DNA of 10,657 bases, taken from positions 1 through 10,657 of the forward strand of contig JBGTAR010000095.1 in the NCBI GenBank assembly GCA_041749815.1, written 5' to 3'. Numbering within the stretch: position 1 is the stretch's first letter; the number at the start of each line of letters is the position of its first letter. Position numbers and translations under genes: made by a program. The notes under the pieces are model-generated. The model worked only from the letters and a program-made list of their open reading frames with translations. It was not told the origin of the DNA and ran no database searches. Of this stretch, positions 1 through 7,318 are shown in pieces. This DNA comes from JAJTZA01 sp041749815 (lineage in GTDB: Bacteria > Verrucomicrobiota > Verrucomicrobiia > Chthoniobacterales > Terrimicrobiaceae).

Positions 1-1134
1 TGTCATGGAGAGGATAATTGCTTCCACCCGCTTGAGTTGCTTCTCGTCGATCGAGGAATTGGGGAGTTTATCCATTCCTGGGATCATGCCAAGCAGATTT
101 TCAAGGGGTCCCATGCGGCGGATCATTTTGAACTGCTCCAAGAAATCCTCGAGGTCGAAGGAAGCATTGCGCATTTTGGCCTCCAGGCGCTTGGCATCCT
201 CCTCGGTGATGGCTTCGGCGGCTTTTTCCACCAAGCCGACCACATCCCCCATGCCCAGAATCCGGCCAGCAAGGCGGTCCGGATAAAACGGCTCAAACTG
301 GTCAGGTTTCTCACCAACACCAGCAAATTTGATGGGTTGTTTAGTGACTTCCCTCAGAGAGAGGGCAGCCCCACCGCGGGCGTCACCATCCAATTTGGTG
401 AGGATGATGCCTGTGAGGCCAAGAGCGGAGTGAAAATGTTCGGCCACACTAACCGCCTGCTGGCCGGTGGCGGCGTCACAAACGAGAAGAACCTCATGCG
501 GAGAGAGAAAATTGCGAACCTTCGCCAATTCTGCGACGAGGGGTTCATCGATTTCCTGGCGGCCAGCGGTGTCAAAAATATGAACATCCCCGCCCCCCTC
601 AGACGCCCAGAGATCACCTTCTTTGACAACCTTGAGGACATCGGTCTCTCCTGGTTGCGGACAGAAAACCGGCACTCCAACCTGCTCAGCCAGCTGCGCC
701 AGCTGCGCGATGGCGGCTGGGCGGTGCAGATCGCAGGCAATGAGGCGGGGTTGCCGGCCTTGAGCTTTCAATAAACGGGCTAGTTTGGCGGAGGACGTTG
801 TTTTTCCGGCTCCATTCAGACCCACAATCAGAATCTTGAGAGGTCGTGCCGAAGCAAGGGGCGCTGCATCCCCCCCAAGAAGAGTGCACAACTCATCATG
901 AAAAATTTTAACAATTTGTTGGCCGGGAGTGACAGAAAGCAAAACATCTTCTCCCAGGGACTTCTCGCGGACTCTTGCGATAAAGGCCTTCGCGACATCA
1001 AAGTGCACATCCGCTTCGAGCAGAGCCATCCGGATTTCGCGCATGGCATCCGAGACGTTCTGCTCGCTGATCTTGCCATGACCCCGAAGGTCCTTGAGCA
1101 CCCCCTGGAGTTTGTCCGATAGCCTAGAAAACAT
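1..1134 (-). CDS. ffh: Signal recognition particle protein Ffh (SRP54), 3' end cut by window edge
   Basis: This is the GTPase of the signal recognition particle, which binds 4.5S RNA and signal peptides and delivers ribosome-nascent-chain complexes to FtsY at the membrane. The window holds residues 1-378 of a protein that is usually about 450 residues; the frame is open to base 1. The N domain covers about residues 1-90. The G domain shows the P-loop GLNGAGKTT (105-113), DTAGR (188-192) and TKLDGDARGG (246-255). The M domain begins near 320 with the methionine-rich MIRRMGPLENLLGMIPGM stretch (337-354). The usual P-loop GLQGSGKTT is varied to GLNGAGKTT. The start, MFSRLSDKLQG, fits the family exactly. 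No Shine-Dalgarno precedes it; the leader reads CTCTCCTCCTC directly before ATG. The tRNA-Ala lies 222 bases upstream on the same strand. Identity is certain; only the end is missing. Confidence 0.97.
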   Translation of the reverse strand, partial: MFSRLSDKLQGVLKDLRGHGKISEQNVSDAMREIRMALLEADVHFDVAKAFIARVREKSLGEDVLLSVTPGQQIVKIFHDELCTLLGGDAAPLASARPLKILIVGLNGAGKTTSSAKLARLLKAQGRQPRLIACDLHRPAAIAQLAQLAEQVGVPVFCPQPGETDVLKVVKEGDLWASEGGGDVHIFDTAGRQEIDEPLVAELAKVRNFLSPHEVLLVCDAATGQQAVSVAEHFHSALGLTGIILTKLDGDARGGAALSLREVTKQPIKFAGVGEKPDQFEPFYPDRLAGRILGMGDVVGLVEKAAEAITEEDAKRLEAKMRNASFDLEDFLEQFKMIRRMGPLENLLGMIPGMDKLPNSSIDEKQLKRVEAIILSMT

Positions 1135-1356
1135 GAGGAGGAGAGATTATGTCAGGATTGGCGTTTCGGCAAGAGCGTTGGCGCGAGAAACATCTCGGGC
1201 AAATTCAGAAGGCAAGCCGCAGGTGGAGAGATCTCGGGCTGGAAGAACCAGATCCACCATCTTTAGTGCGGCCCGGGTTGTTGTTGCCACAGTCTCTGGA
1301 TGGCTTGGGGCATGGTTTGGTGGAGAGCCCAGAAACAATTCTCGAGGAGGAAAAAA

Positions 1357-1429
1357 TGGAGCCTAGCGGGATCGAACCGCTGACCTCCTCAATGCCATTG
1401 AGGCGCTCTACCAACTGAGCTAAGACCCC
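1357..1429 (-). tRNA. tRNA-Ala(GGC)
   Basis: The 73 bases fold as a complete cloverleaf. The acceptor is GGGGTCT with AGGCTCC, the D stem GCTC/GAGC, the anticodon stem CCTCA/TGAGG with loop ATGGCAT (anticodon GGC, reading GCC and GCU Ala codons), and the T stem AGCGG/CCGCT with loop TTCGATC. The G3-U70 wobble, the alanine identity element, is present. The discriminator is A. The CCA end is not encoded: six Ts follow the discriminator directly and could help end transcription. The identity is not in doubt. Confidence 0.97.
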
Positions 1430-1443
1430 TTACAGGATGGGAC

Positions 1444-1471
1444 AGAATAGCGGCTGCGGCCTGAGATTCAA
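1444..1471 (-). promoter_or_regulatory. Candidate sigma-70 promoter for tRNA-Ala
   Basis: On the minus strand TTGAAT (1466-1471) and TATTCT (1444-1449) are separated by 16 bases and end 15 bases before the tRNA 5' end. Each hexamer matches 4 of 6 consensus positions. Spacing and position fit a tRNA promoter, but this is a pattern match only. Confidence 0.4.
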
Positions 1472-1772
1472 CAATAAATTATCCATGAAAAAACCTCCTC
1501 CCGCACGGGGAAATCTGGGGTCGGATATCGAAAACGCGGAACACGTATCCAAATCTTGTCAGAGGCCTGTCTCCCATTGCAGCAAATTCCCAAAACAATG
1601 ATGATTCACAAAATCACGGAATTTTGTTTTCCCTGTCCTGAAGATTTTTTCAAAATTCTTCAGAGAAGAGAGCAGACCGGCAAAAGAGTTGTCGCATTTG
1701 TTGTTGTCATGATGTTTTGCCATGGTAATTTTTGGGATCGTTCACAAATTGGTCCCCTAAAACACTGAAACT
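1472..1772. other. Non-coding gap with two A+T-rich inverted repeats
   Basis: No convincing gene is visible between the tRNA promoter and the ADP-ribosylglycohydrolase gene. Two hairpins stand out: ACAAAAT-6-ATTTTGT (1608-1627, perfect 7 bp arms) and a 26-base repeat, CTGAAGA...TCTTCAG (1638-1663), pairing at 11 of 12 positions. A possible plus-strand promoter follows: TTGTCA (1704-1709), a 16-base spacer, then an extended -10, TGG-TAATTT (1723-1731), about 40 bases before the next gene. A 70-codon frame at 1556-1768 looks accidental. Confidence 0.4.
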
Positions 1773-3182
1773 ATGCCCGGCTGGCACGATCACCCTAGTT
1801 TGTTGGAAGCAGAATATACTCAAAGCCTCGAGGAAGGCCGTGATCCTGCTGCGATTGAGGCGCTTCGCGCGGAGGCGGCTGAGAGTCCCACTGATTTACC
1901 ACGCCTTGAGGCGATTCATGCGCGTCATTTCGAAGTCCCGATCCGGCCGGATTTCCCATTTCAGGAACCTGATGATCTGGGTGCCATTCGAGAGCTGAGG
2001 AGCGCTCGCCCGGAGCGCGGACCGGTGGGGATTCCAGAAAATCTTCCAGATCGGATGCTGGGGGCTTGGCTGGGAAGATGTGTGGGATGTGCATTGGGAA
2101 AACCTGTCGAAATGTTTATGGATCCGCTCCAAGGACTCTCTTCACGTCAGAGGCAGAAGCGCTACCTGCAGGCCATATCCCCATCAGAGTGGCCTTTGCG
2201 GGATTATTTTCCCGCCCACTCTCCAGCGGAAGAGGAAACCGGGAAGGTGCTCGCACCGGAATCCACCCGGGAGCGCATTGGTTACATGGAAACGGATGAT
2301 GATATTCGGTACACTGTTCTGGGGCAGACAATCCTTCGGGCACAGGGAACCAGCTTCGACACGTGGCATGTGGCCTGGGCATGGATGGAATATCTGGGCT
2401 ACAACAAGGTCTGCACCGCAGAAAGCCAGGCCTACCGAAATTTGGTCGATATCTGCGATTTCCATCAAGCCGCAACGCAGGGCCCTCCCTCCCCGGAACT
2501 CTGGTCAACAATTGCCACCCGCTTGAACCCCTACCGTGAATGGATTGGCGCCCAGATCCGTATTGATGCCTATGGTTATGCAGCTGCGGGCCAGCCAGAG
2601 TTGGCTGCAGAACTTGCCTACCGGGATGCCCGGCTCTCTCATGTTAAAAATGGCATTTACGGTGCCATGTTCTGCTCAGCGATGATTGCTGCCGCTTTCG
2701 TTAGGAAGGACGTCCATGCGGTTGTTGAGGCAGGGCTCGCAGAAATTCCGGCCACTTCCCGATTGTATGATGCCATCACACAAACAAGGACTCTCTGCCA
2801 AAACGCGCAATTCTCGGACTTTGAAGCAATTTTCGATGAACTCGAGCGGCGGTTTGGGCACTATCACCCGGTTCACACCATCAATAACGCCGCTCTCTGC
2901 GCGGCCGCACTTTTGCTGTCCAAGGGGAACTTTGAAGCCGGAGTGACTTTGGCCGTCATGGGCGGCTGGGATACCGACTGCAATGGTGCCACGGTTGGGT
3001 CAATCTTGGGAGCCTTCAATGGAGCGCAAGCCATCCCGCCCTTCTGGAAAGACCGACTGAACGATTCTTTGCGCAGCGGCATTTGCGACTACCACCCCAT
3101 TGCCATCAGTGAATGCGCTGCCCGCAGCTGCGAAAATTGGGAAAACCATCATCGCACCGGGCTTCAGCCCATCGCGAAATGA
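1773..3182 (+). CDS. ADP-ribosylglycohydrolase family protein (DraG/ARH-like)
   Basis: The family consists of all-alpha, Mg/Mn-dependent hydrolases that remove ADP-ribose from proteins or act on related ADP-ribosyl compounds; the substrate here cannot be read from sequence. The 469-residue product has a lead-in of about 90 residues, then the family start LGAWLGRCVGCALGKPVE (96-113). The first metal motif is METDDDIRYT (172-181, with T174, D175, D176). A middle signature DAYGYAAAGQP...DARLSHVKNGIYG spans 265-297. The second metal motif is GGWDTDCNG (397-405, with D400 and D402), followed by GSILGAFNGAQAIPPFW (409-425). Where classical DraG has GDTDT, this protein has WDTDCN, so the last Thr is Cys. 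No signal peptide is seen, so it is probably cytoplasmic. There is no Shine-Dalgarno before the ATG; the start was chosen because the leader upstream shows no coding character. It converges on the FmdB gene with a 6-base gap. Confidence 0.88.
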   Translation: MPGWHDHPSLLEAEYTQSLEEGRDPAAIEALRAEAAESPTDLPRLEAIHARHFEVPIRPDFPFQEPDDLGAIRELRSARPERGPVGIPENLPDRMLGAWLGRCVGCALGKPVEMFMDPLQGLSSRQRQKRYLQAISPSEWPLRDYFPAHSPAEEETGKVLAPESTRERIGYMETDDDIRYTVLGQTILRAQGTSFDTWHVAWAWMEYLGYNKVCTAESQAYRNLVDICDFHQAATQGPPSPELWSTIATRLNPYREWIGAQIRIDAYGYAAAGQPELAAELAYRDARLSHVKNGIYGAMFCSAMIAAAFVRKDVHAVVEAGLAEIPATSRLYDAITQTRTLCQNAQFSDFEAIFDELERRFGHYHPVHTINNAALCAAALLLSKGNFEAGVTLAVMGGWDTDCNGATVGSILGAFNGAQAIPPFWKDRLNDSLRSGICDYHPIAISECAARSCENWENHHRTGLQPIAK

Positions 3183-3196
3183 CTCCCCTCAGAGTC
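3181..3196. terminator. Small hairpin at the convergent gene junction
   Basis: GACTC-CCCTCA-GAGTC forms a perfect 5 bp stem between two converging genes and is followed by TTT on the plus strand. It may help separate the transcripts, but the stem is short and the T run is weak. Confidence 0.25.
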
Positions 3197-3437
3197 TTTC
3201 GTAAACACCTTTATCCCGGCGCTTGAGGACACTGAAGCCGGCTTTTTTGGCGTCAGAGACGGAGAGAGGTTTTGAAATTTTGGGGGTGCTGGGAGCGGTG
3301 ATAACTTTACGAACGGCCTTTTTGCACAAGGGACAGGCTTTGAGCTCGGGGCGGTCCAGAGGGCGGCGAAGCTCGAATTTTCCTCCGCAGGCTTTACAGG
3401 AATCTCCGTCGAGGATTTCGTATTCGTAGATGGGCAT
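3189..3437 (-). CDS. FmdB-family zinc ribbon protein
   Basis: The 82-residue product starts MPIYEYEI, the hallmark opening of the FmdB/CxxC regulatory family. It carries two cysteine pairs, C14-x2-C17 and C35-x2-C38, that should bind one zinc ion. The family is named after a putative regulator of formamidase genes in Methylophilus. Its molecular role in most bacteria is unknown, although many members lie near ribosomal or tRNA-related genes. The tail (about 48-82) is basic and lacks recognisable domains. It lies 123 bases downstream of rpsN on the same strand and could be read from the same transcript. No Shine-Dalgarno is visible before the ATG. Family assignment is firm; function is not. 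Confidence 0.85.
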   Translation of the reverse strand: MPIYEYEILDGDSCKACGGKFELRRPLDRPELKACPLCKKAVRKVITAPSTPKISKPLSVSDAKKAGFSVLKRRDKGVYERL

Positions 3438-3560
3438 GGTCAGAGCAGTTCGGAGGAGACCAACAGTGTCAGGCTCAGCCGAAAAATAAAATCTCTGGGA
3501 TCCCGGAAGGGGAAGCGGTCGGAAATTGATCTTCCCAGCGTTAACAACTGTTACCAGCTA

Positions 3561-3830
3561 TTACCAACTAGACTTGGTGACTCCAGGAATCATTCCTGAA
3601 GAAGCAAGCTCACGGAAGGTGATACGGGAAATTTTGAAGCGGCGCATGAAGGCGCGGCGACGACCGCTGACGACGCAGCGGTTGACGAGCCGGGACGGGC
3701 TGGCGTCGCGAGGGAGCTGCGAAAGTGAAGCGTAGTCTTTCTTTGCCTTGAGTTCGGCACGAAGCTCCGCGAATTTCGCAACAGTCCGACGCTTGCGAGC
3801 GTCACGTTCTAACCATCCTTTTTTTGCCAT
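3561..3830 (-). CDS. rpsN: 30S ribosomal protein S14, zinc-independent (C-minus) type
   Basis: S14 binds 16S rRNA in the head of the small subunit. The 89-residue protein begins MAKKGWLERD and contains the family core ASPSRLVNRCVVSGRRRAF (43-61) and the C-terminal FKISRITFRELASSGMIPGV (65-84). Only one cysteine (C52) is present, so this is the long, zinc-free form and not the CxxC form. The open frame continues 14 codons further upstream, but the alignment-conserved MAKK start is chosen. The bases before it are CACCTCCAACTT, without a Shine-Dalgarno. It stands apart from the usual spc ribosomal operon, with FmdB downstream and a divergent HAD gene upstream. Confidence 0.95.
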   Translation of the reverse strand: MAKKGWLERDARKRRTVAKFAELRAELKAKKDYASLSQLPRDASPSRLVNRCVVSGRRRAFMRRFKISRITFRELASSGMIPGVTKSSW

Positions 3831-3980
3831 AAGTTGGAGGTGAAACAGTAGAGGGAAAAAATTGGCTGGCAAGCCCTTTTTGTCATTTTTTTATGGAAGC
3901 GTCAGAAAAACGGATGGCAGGCAAAGATTTTCCATTTCGCCGTTGCCATCGGGCCGCAGATTCGTTCACTTCTCCTGCTT

Positions 3981-4781
3981 ATGCATATTCGAGCTCTCCT
4001 GTTTGATTTGGATGACACATTGGTGGTGGATGAAGCGGTTTCCAAGGAGGCCCTTGCTTCGACAGCTGAGTTGGCGGGGACGATCCATGGAGCGGACACC
4101 AAACGTTTTCACCGGGTGGCAGCCGAGGAAGCGCGTCGGCTTTGGGCGGCGGGCCCGAGTTATGCCTATTGCCGGGCCATTGGCATCAGTGCTTTTGAGT
4201 GTTTGTGGGGGAATTTCTCCGGGGATTCCACAGAACTCACACAGCTTCGGGAGTGGGCGCACCCATTCCGCAGGCAGGTCTTTGATGCGGCGCTCCGGGA
4301 ACAGTTGTTGGATCATTCCGATGGCGGGGAGGAACTTGCAGAGCATTTCTCCTCGAGCCGCCGCAAGTCGCAGCGGCTTCTGCCCGATGCATTGGAGGTT
4401 TTGGTCCGTTTAAAATCGAAGTATAAACTGGGGCTTCTGACAAATGGCGCTCCGGATCTCCAGCGGGAAAAACTCGCGGCCAGCGGTCTGGGACTTCATT
4501 TTGACGCGGTGGCTGTCTCCGGTGAGCACGGGATTGGGAAACCCCGGCCGGAGATTTTTGAAATTCTTCTTCAGGAGCTGGGAGTTGCGGCCGCTGAGGC
4601 GGTGATGGTCGGGAACAGCTTGGAGAGAGATATCGCCGGAGCACGCAATGCTGGCATCCTTCCCGTTTGGATCCAGGTGGCGGGTGCTGAGGAGCATGCA
4701 GATGTGGAACCCGCAGCCACCATCACGGGCCTTGCGCAGATCCCGGACCTCCTCGCAAAGCTCGAGAACGAAGCCCAATGA
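3981..4781 (+). CDS. HAD-superfamily hydrolase, probable small-molecule phosphatase
   Basis: This 266-residue protein is a haloacid-dehalogenase-fold phosphatase. Motif I is FDLDDTL with nucleophile D9 and general acid D11. Motif II is LLTNG (T154). Motif III is GKPRPEIF (K187). Motif IV is VGNSLERDIAGA (210-221), where Asn replaces the usual first Asp and D217 is kept. A helical cap lies between motifs I and II (about 18-130), so this is a C1-cap member, like YjjG or N-acylneuraminate-9-phosphatase. The exact substrate cannot be told; nucleotide monophosphates and sugar phosphates are known for relatives. The leader is pyrimidine-rich (CACTTCTCCTGCTT) without a Shine-Dalgarno. carA follows after 50 bases on the same strand, and joint transcription is possible. 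Confidence 0.88.
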   Translation: MHIRALLFDLDDTLVVDEAVSKEALASTAELAGTIHGADTKRFHRVAAEEARRLWAAGPSYAYCRAIGISAFECLWGNFSGDSTELTQLREWAHPFRRQVFDAALREQLLDHSDGGEELAEHFSSSRRKSQRLLPDALEVLVRLKSKYKLGLLTNGAPDLQREKLAASGLGLHFDAVAVSGEHGIGKPRPEIFEILLQELGVAAAEAVMVGNSLERDIAGARNAGILPVWIQVAGAEEHADVEPAATITGLAQIPDLLAKLENEAQ

Positions 4782-4831
4782 ATATCCAAGCTTGCGGACA
4801 CCCCCTTCCCTTCCGCTAGTGTGATGACACG

Positions 4832-6007
4832 ATGAAGGCATTGCTGGCACTGGAGGACGGAACAATTTACCGCGGCGAATCGTTTGGGGCACCACCTCCA
4901 AATGATGGGGAGATCTGTTTCAACACGTCGATGACCGGCTACCAGGAGATCCTGAGTGATCCGTCGTATCGCGGCCAAATCGTGGTGATGACCTATCCTC
5001 TGATTGGCAACACGGGTATCAACGCGTTGGATGTCGAGAGCGCGATCCCTCAGGTGCGCGGATTTGTGATTGAGGAACTCAGTCCAGTGACAAGCAGTTG
5101 GCGGGCGACAGGCTCCCTTTCGGATTGGCTGCTGGAGCATGGGGTGGTTGGGATTCAAGGCATTGACACGAGGGCGCTGACCAAAAAGCTGCGCACGGCG
5201 GGTGCGATGCGGGCCTGCATTGCACCGGCTTCGGAAGGTCCTGAACGGGCGGTGGCCCGCGCCAAATCGGCGGCTTATGAAGGCGTGGATTTTGTCAAAG
5301 AAGTCACCGTTCCGGAGAGCTTCGATTGGGATGCATCCGGGGGATTAAGCGGTAAGTGGATCCCGGAAAATCCCCGCTCGGCGGTTGGTGACAAAGACGA
5401 AATCGGAAATCTTTTCCAGCCACCCCCAAAAACTGAACGCCGGATTGTTGCTTATGATTTTGGGATGAAACAAAATATTTTGCGTTCCCTGCGTCAAACG
5501 GGATTTTCCGTGGAAGTGGTTCCGGCGGAAACGCCTGCCGCAGAGGTTCTCGCAAAAAACCCCGACGGAGTCTTTCTTTCGAATGGCCCGGGAGACCCTG
5601 CTGCCTTGGAATATGCCAAAGATAATGTGAAGCAGATCGTGGGGAAACTGCCGGTTTTTGGGATTTGCCTCGGCCATCAAATCCTTGCGCTGGCACTGGG
5701 TGGCAAGACCTTCAAAATGAAGTTTGGTCATCGTGGTGCCAACCACCCGGTGAAAGATCTGCGCAGCGGGGCGGTGGCCGTCACGTCGCAAAACCATGGC
5801 TATGCGGTTGATGCAGAATCGCTTCCCCCAGAGGTGGAAATCACCCACTTGAACTTGAATGATGGCACCGTGGCCGGGCTGCGTCATAAAACCCACCAGG
5901 CCTTCAGCGTGCAATACCATCCCGAGGCCAGCCCGGGGCCACATGATGCGCTTTATTTTTTCGAGGAATTCGCCAAAGAGGTTGATGCCGCGCGCACGGC
6001 GGGGTAA
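4832..6007 (+). CDS. carA: Carbamoyl-phosphate synthase small (glutaminase) subunit
   Basis: CarA hydrolyses glutamine and passes ammonia to CarB, which makes carbamoyl phosphate for pyrimidines and arginine. The 391-residue product has the CarA-specific N-terminal domain, with FNTSMTGYQEILSDPSY (30-46) and GIQGIDTRALTKKLR (107-121). A class I glutamine amidotransferase domain follows from about 204. The nucleophile is C279 in FGICLGHQ, and the catalytic pair is H363 and E365 in QYHPEASPGPHD. SNGPGDP (250-256) is also typical. Length is close to the E. coli enzyme (382). carB is not adjacent in the window. The ATG lies in GACACGATGAAG without a Shine-Dalgarno. The FHA gene starts 9 bases after the stop. 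Confidence 0.97.
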   Translation: MKALLALEDGTIYRGESFGAPPPNDGEICFNTSMTGYQEILSDPSYRGQIVVMTYPLIGNTGINALDVESAIPQVRGFVIEELSPVTSSWRATGSLSDWLLEHGVVGIQGIDTRALTKKLRTAGAMRACIAPASEGPERAVARAKSAAYEGVDFVKEVTVPESFDWDASGGLSGKWIPENPRSAVGDKDEIGNLFQPPPKTERRIVAYDFGMKQNILRSLRQTGFSVEVVPAETPAAEVLAKNPDGVFLSNGPGDPAALEYAKDNVKQIVGKLPVFGICLGHQILALALGGKTFKMKFGHRGANHPVKDLRSGAVAVTSQNHGYAVDAESLPPEVEITHLNLNDGTVAGLRHKTHQAFSVQYHPEASPGPHDALYFFEEFAKEVDAARTAG

Positions 6008-6016
6008 GAATCAGCC

Positions 6017-6523
6017 ATGGCAAAACTCCAGCTTATCCTCTCGGAGGACTCCCAGCCCTTCCATGAATTGACCGAGGACAAAACCACCGTCGGCCGGGTT
6101 GACGACAACACCCTCCAGATCGATGACGTTTCAGTCTCCAGTCACCATGCGGAAATTGTCTCTGATGGTACTCTGTATCACCTACACGATCTTGGCTCCA
6201 CCAATGGCACCTTCGTCAATGGTGAGCAAATCACAGATGCTGTATTGAACAGCAATGATGAGGTTCGTTTTGGGGCGATCGCTGCCATTTTCCTTGGTGG
6301 GGCGGAAGAGTTGTGGGATGCCCAGCCATTGCCAAAAAGCTCTGCTCCCGCCGTGGAGTTGGCCAACCAATCCGCAAAGCCAGCCAATTTTGCGAGTTCC
6401 TCACCGGTGCCTCGCAATGTTCAAAAGAAAGACCCCGTTGCCATTGCCGCGATTGCCCTCGGAGTCATCGGAATTTTGGGAGCTGTGGCCGCTGCGGCGC
6501 TCTCGCTCATGATGCAGGTCTAA
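6017..6523 (+). CDS. FHA-domain protein with C-terminal membrane anchor
   Basis: Forkhead-associated domains bind phosphothreonine peptides and usually act in Ser/Thr-kinase signalling or in assembly of secretion systems. The FHA domain fills about residues 5-95: GR (26-27), SVSSHHAEI (39-47) and LGSTNGTFVNGE (59-70) are the canonical phosphate-binding loops. A proline- and serine-containing linker (about 100-137) leads to one hydrophobic segment (about 141-165) with only a few residues after it, so the protein should be tail-anchored with its FHA domain in the cytoplasm. It follows carA by 9 bases, so it may be co-transcribed, yet no functional link to carbamoyl phosphate is obvious. No kinase gene is in the window; the binding partner is unknown. 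Confidence 0.9.
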   Translation: MAKLQLILSEDSQPFHELTEDKTTVGRVDDNTLQIDDVSVSSHHAEIVSDGTLYHLHDLGSTNGTFVNGEQITDAVLNSNDEVRFGAIAAIFLGGAEELWDAQPLPKSSAPAVELANQSAKPANFASSSPVPRNVQKKDPVAIAAIALGVIGILGAVAAAALSLMMQV

Positions 6524-6528
6524 GAAGC

Positions 6529-6555
6529 GGTGAGGCTTGCCTCCCCTGGCTCACC
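6529..6555. terminator. Possible hairpin between converging FHA and pilin-like genes
   Basis: GGTGAG (6529-6534) pairs with CTCACC (6550-6555), and an inner GAGGC/GCCTC pair (6532-6543) offers an alternative. The repeat sits exactly between two convergent stop codons. No U tract follows on either strand, so intrinsic termination is doubtful. Confidence 0.25.
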
Positions 6556-7318
6556 TTAGATAAAGCAGACTCCCCACGGGGGCAAATCGGCCCACCGCAG
6601 CCTTGGGAGCCCGGCGATCCCGGGTTGATTCATCGATGGGCAAAAAGCCGACATTGCCCGACGCGTAGGCGACCATCGCATTTCCGCGATGTCGGAAGTG
6701 AACCGTCACCTCACGATCATCAATCCCGTAGAATTCTTCGATCATGGGATTGGAAGCACTGGCTGGGGCTTGGAAGGTATTCACTTGGGCACTGGTGGCA
6801 AAAACCACGGTCTGATCGGGGTGGGCCAATTGTCCGAGCCGAACCGGCTCTCCAATACCAATCCAAGCCTTGGTGCGATTTCCATCCTGGGCCGCAAGCA
6901 GCACATTGTAAGCGAGCCCCAGATATCCAAATCGAAACTTTGGTTTGTAGGCTTTGCCGGTGAAGGTAAAACTCGGGTCGGGACGGAAGCCCGCAGGCAC
7001 ATAATTTGCGAGCGGTCCCATCTTGGGATCGAAGGTCCGGTTGCCTTCCCCTGACGCGAGACTTTCCGTGGTTTCAAATCCGAACCACCATTTCACGCCT
7101 TGCCCCGGCACAGCTTCGCGATATGGCCAGAAGGTCTGGTTGTTGTCGCCGAGGTAAGCCGAGGCGCCCATGCTGAGTTGCCGGATGTTGTTTGCCGAGA
7201 CGGCGAGGGAGGAAGATTCATAAACCTTCCACCCTGCACCAGTCAGCAAGGTTCCCAAGATCAGCACGATGGCTGTCGAGGCCAGCAATTCAATGAGCGT
7301 GAAGCCTTTTTCGCGCAT
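6551..7318 (-). CDS. Type IV pilin-like / pseudopilin protein with variant H-X9-DG motif
   Basis: The 255-residue product opens MREKGFTLIELL, a class III signal for prepilin peptidase: cleavage is expected between G5 and F6, with the conserved Glu at mature position 5 (E10). A hydrophobic helix (about 6-28) follows. The globular part has HPDQTVVFAT (166-175) and near the end H210-x9-S220-G221, a variant of the H-X9-DG motif found in prepilin-like proteins of Planctomycetes and Verrucomicrobia, here with Ser instead of Asp. It is likely inserted in the inner membrane and perhaps assembled into a pseudopilus. Its start lies inside the end of the PEP-CTERM gene (29-base overlap, different frame), so the two are almost certainly co-transcribed and may be translationally coupled. 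The frame is open 115 codons further upstream, but that is overlap only. Precise role unknown. Confidence 0.85.
   Translation of the reverse strand: MREKGFTLIELLASTAIVLILGTLLTGAGWKVYESSSLAVSANNIRQLSMGASAYLGDNNQTFWPYREAVPGQGVKWWFGFETTESLASGEGNRTFDPKMGPLANYVPAGFRPDPSFTFTGKAYKPKFRFGYLGLAYNVLLAAQDGNRTKAWIGIGEPVRLGQLAHPDQTVVFATSAQVNTFQAPASASNPMIEEFYGIDDREVTVHFRHRGNAMVAYASGNVGFLPIDESTRDRRAPKAAVGRFAPVGSLLYLR

Noticed and set aside
37..774. Open frame of 245 codons on the plus strand
   Set aside because: It is the complement of ffh; the minus strand encodes a complete set of SRP GTPase motifs, and the plus-strand product shows no family features.
1556..1768. 70-codon frame in the gap before the ADP-ribosylglycohydrolase gene
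   Set aside because: No ribosome binding site, no family resemblance, and it overlaps both inverted repeats and the probable promoter.
3831..3872. 14-codon upstream start for S14
   Set aside because: S14 proteins begin MAKK; the extra residues are hydrophobic and unlike the family.
3862..4413. 183-codon plus-strand frame overlapping the HAD gene
   Set aside because: It is a shadow frame of the HAD hydrolase, which has all four catalytic motifs in another frame.
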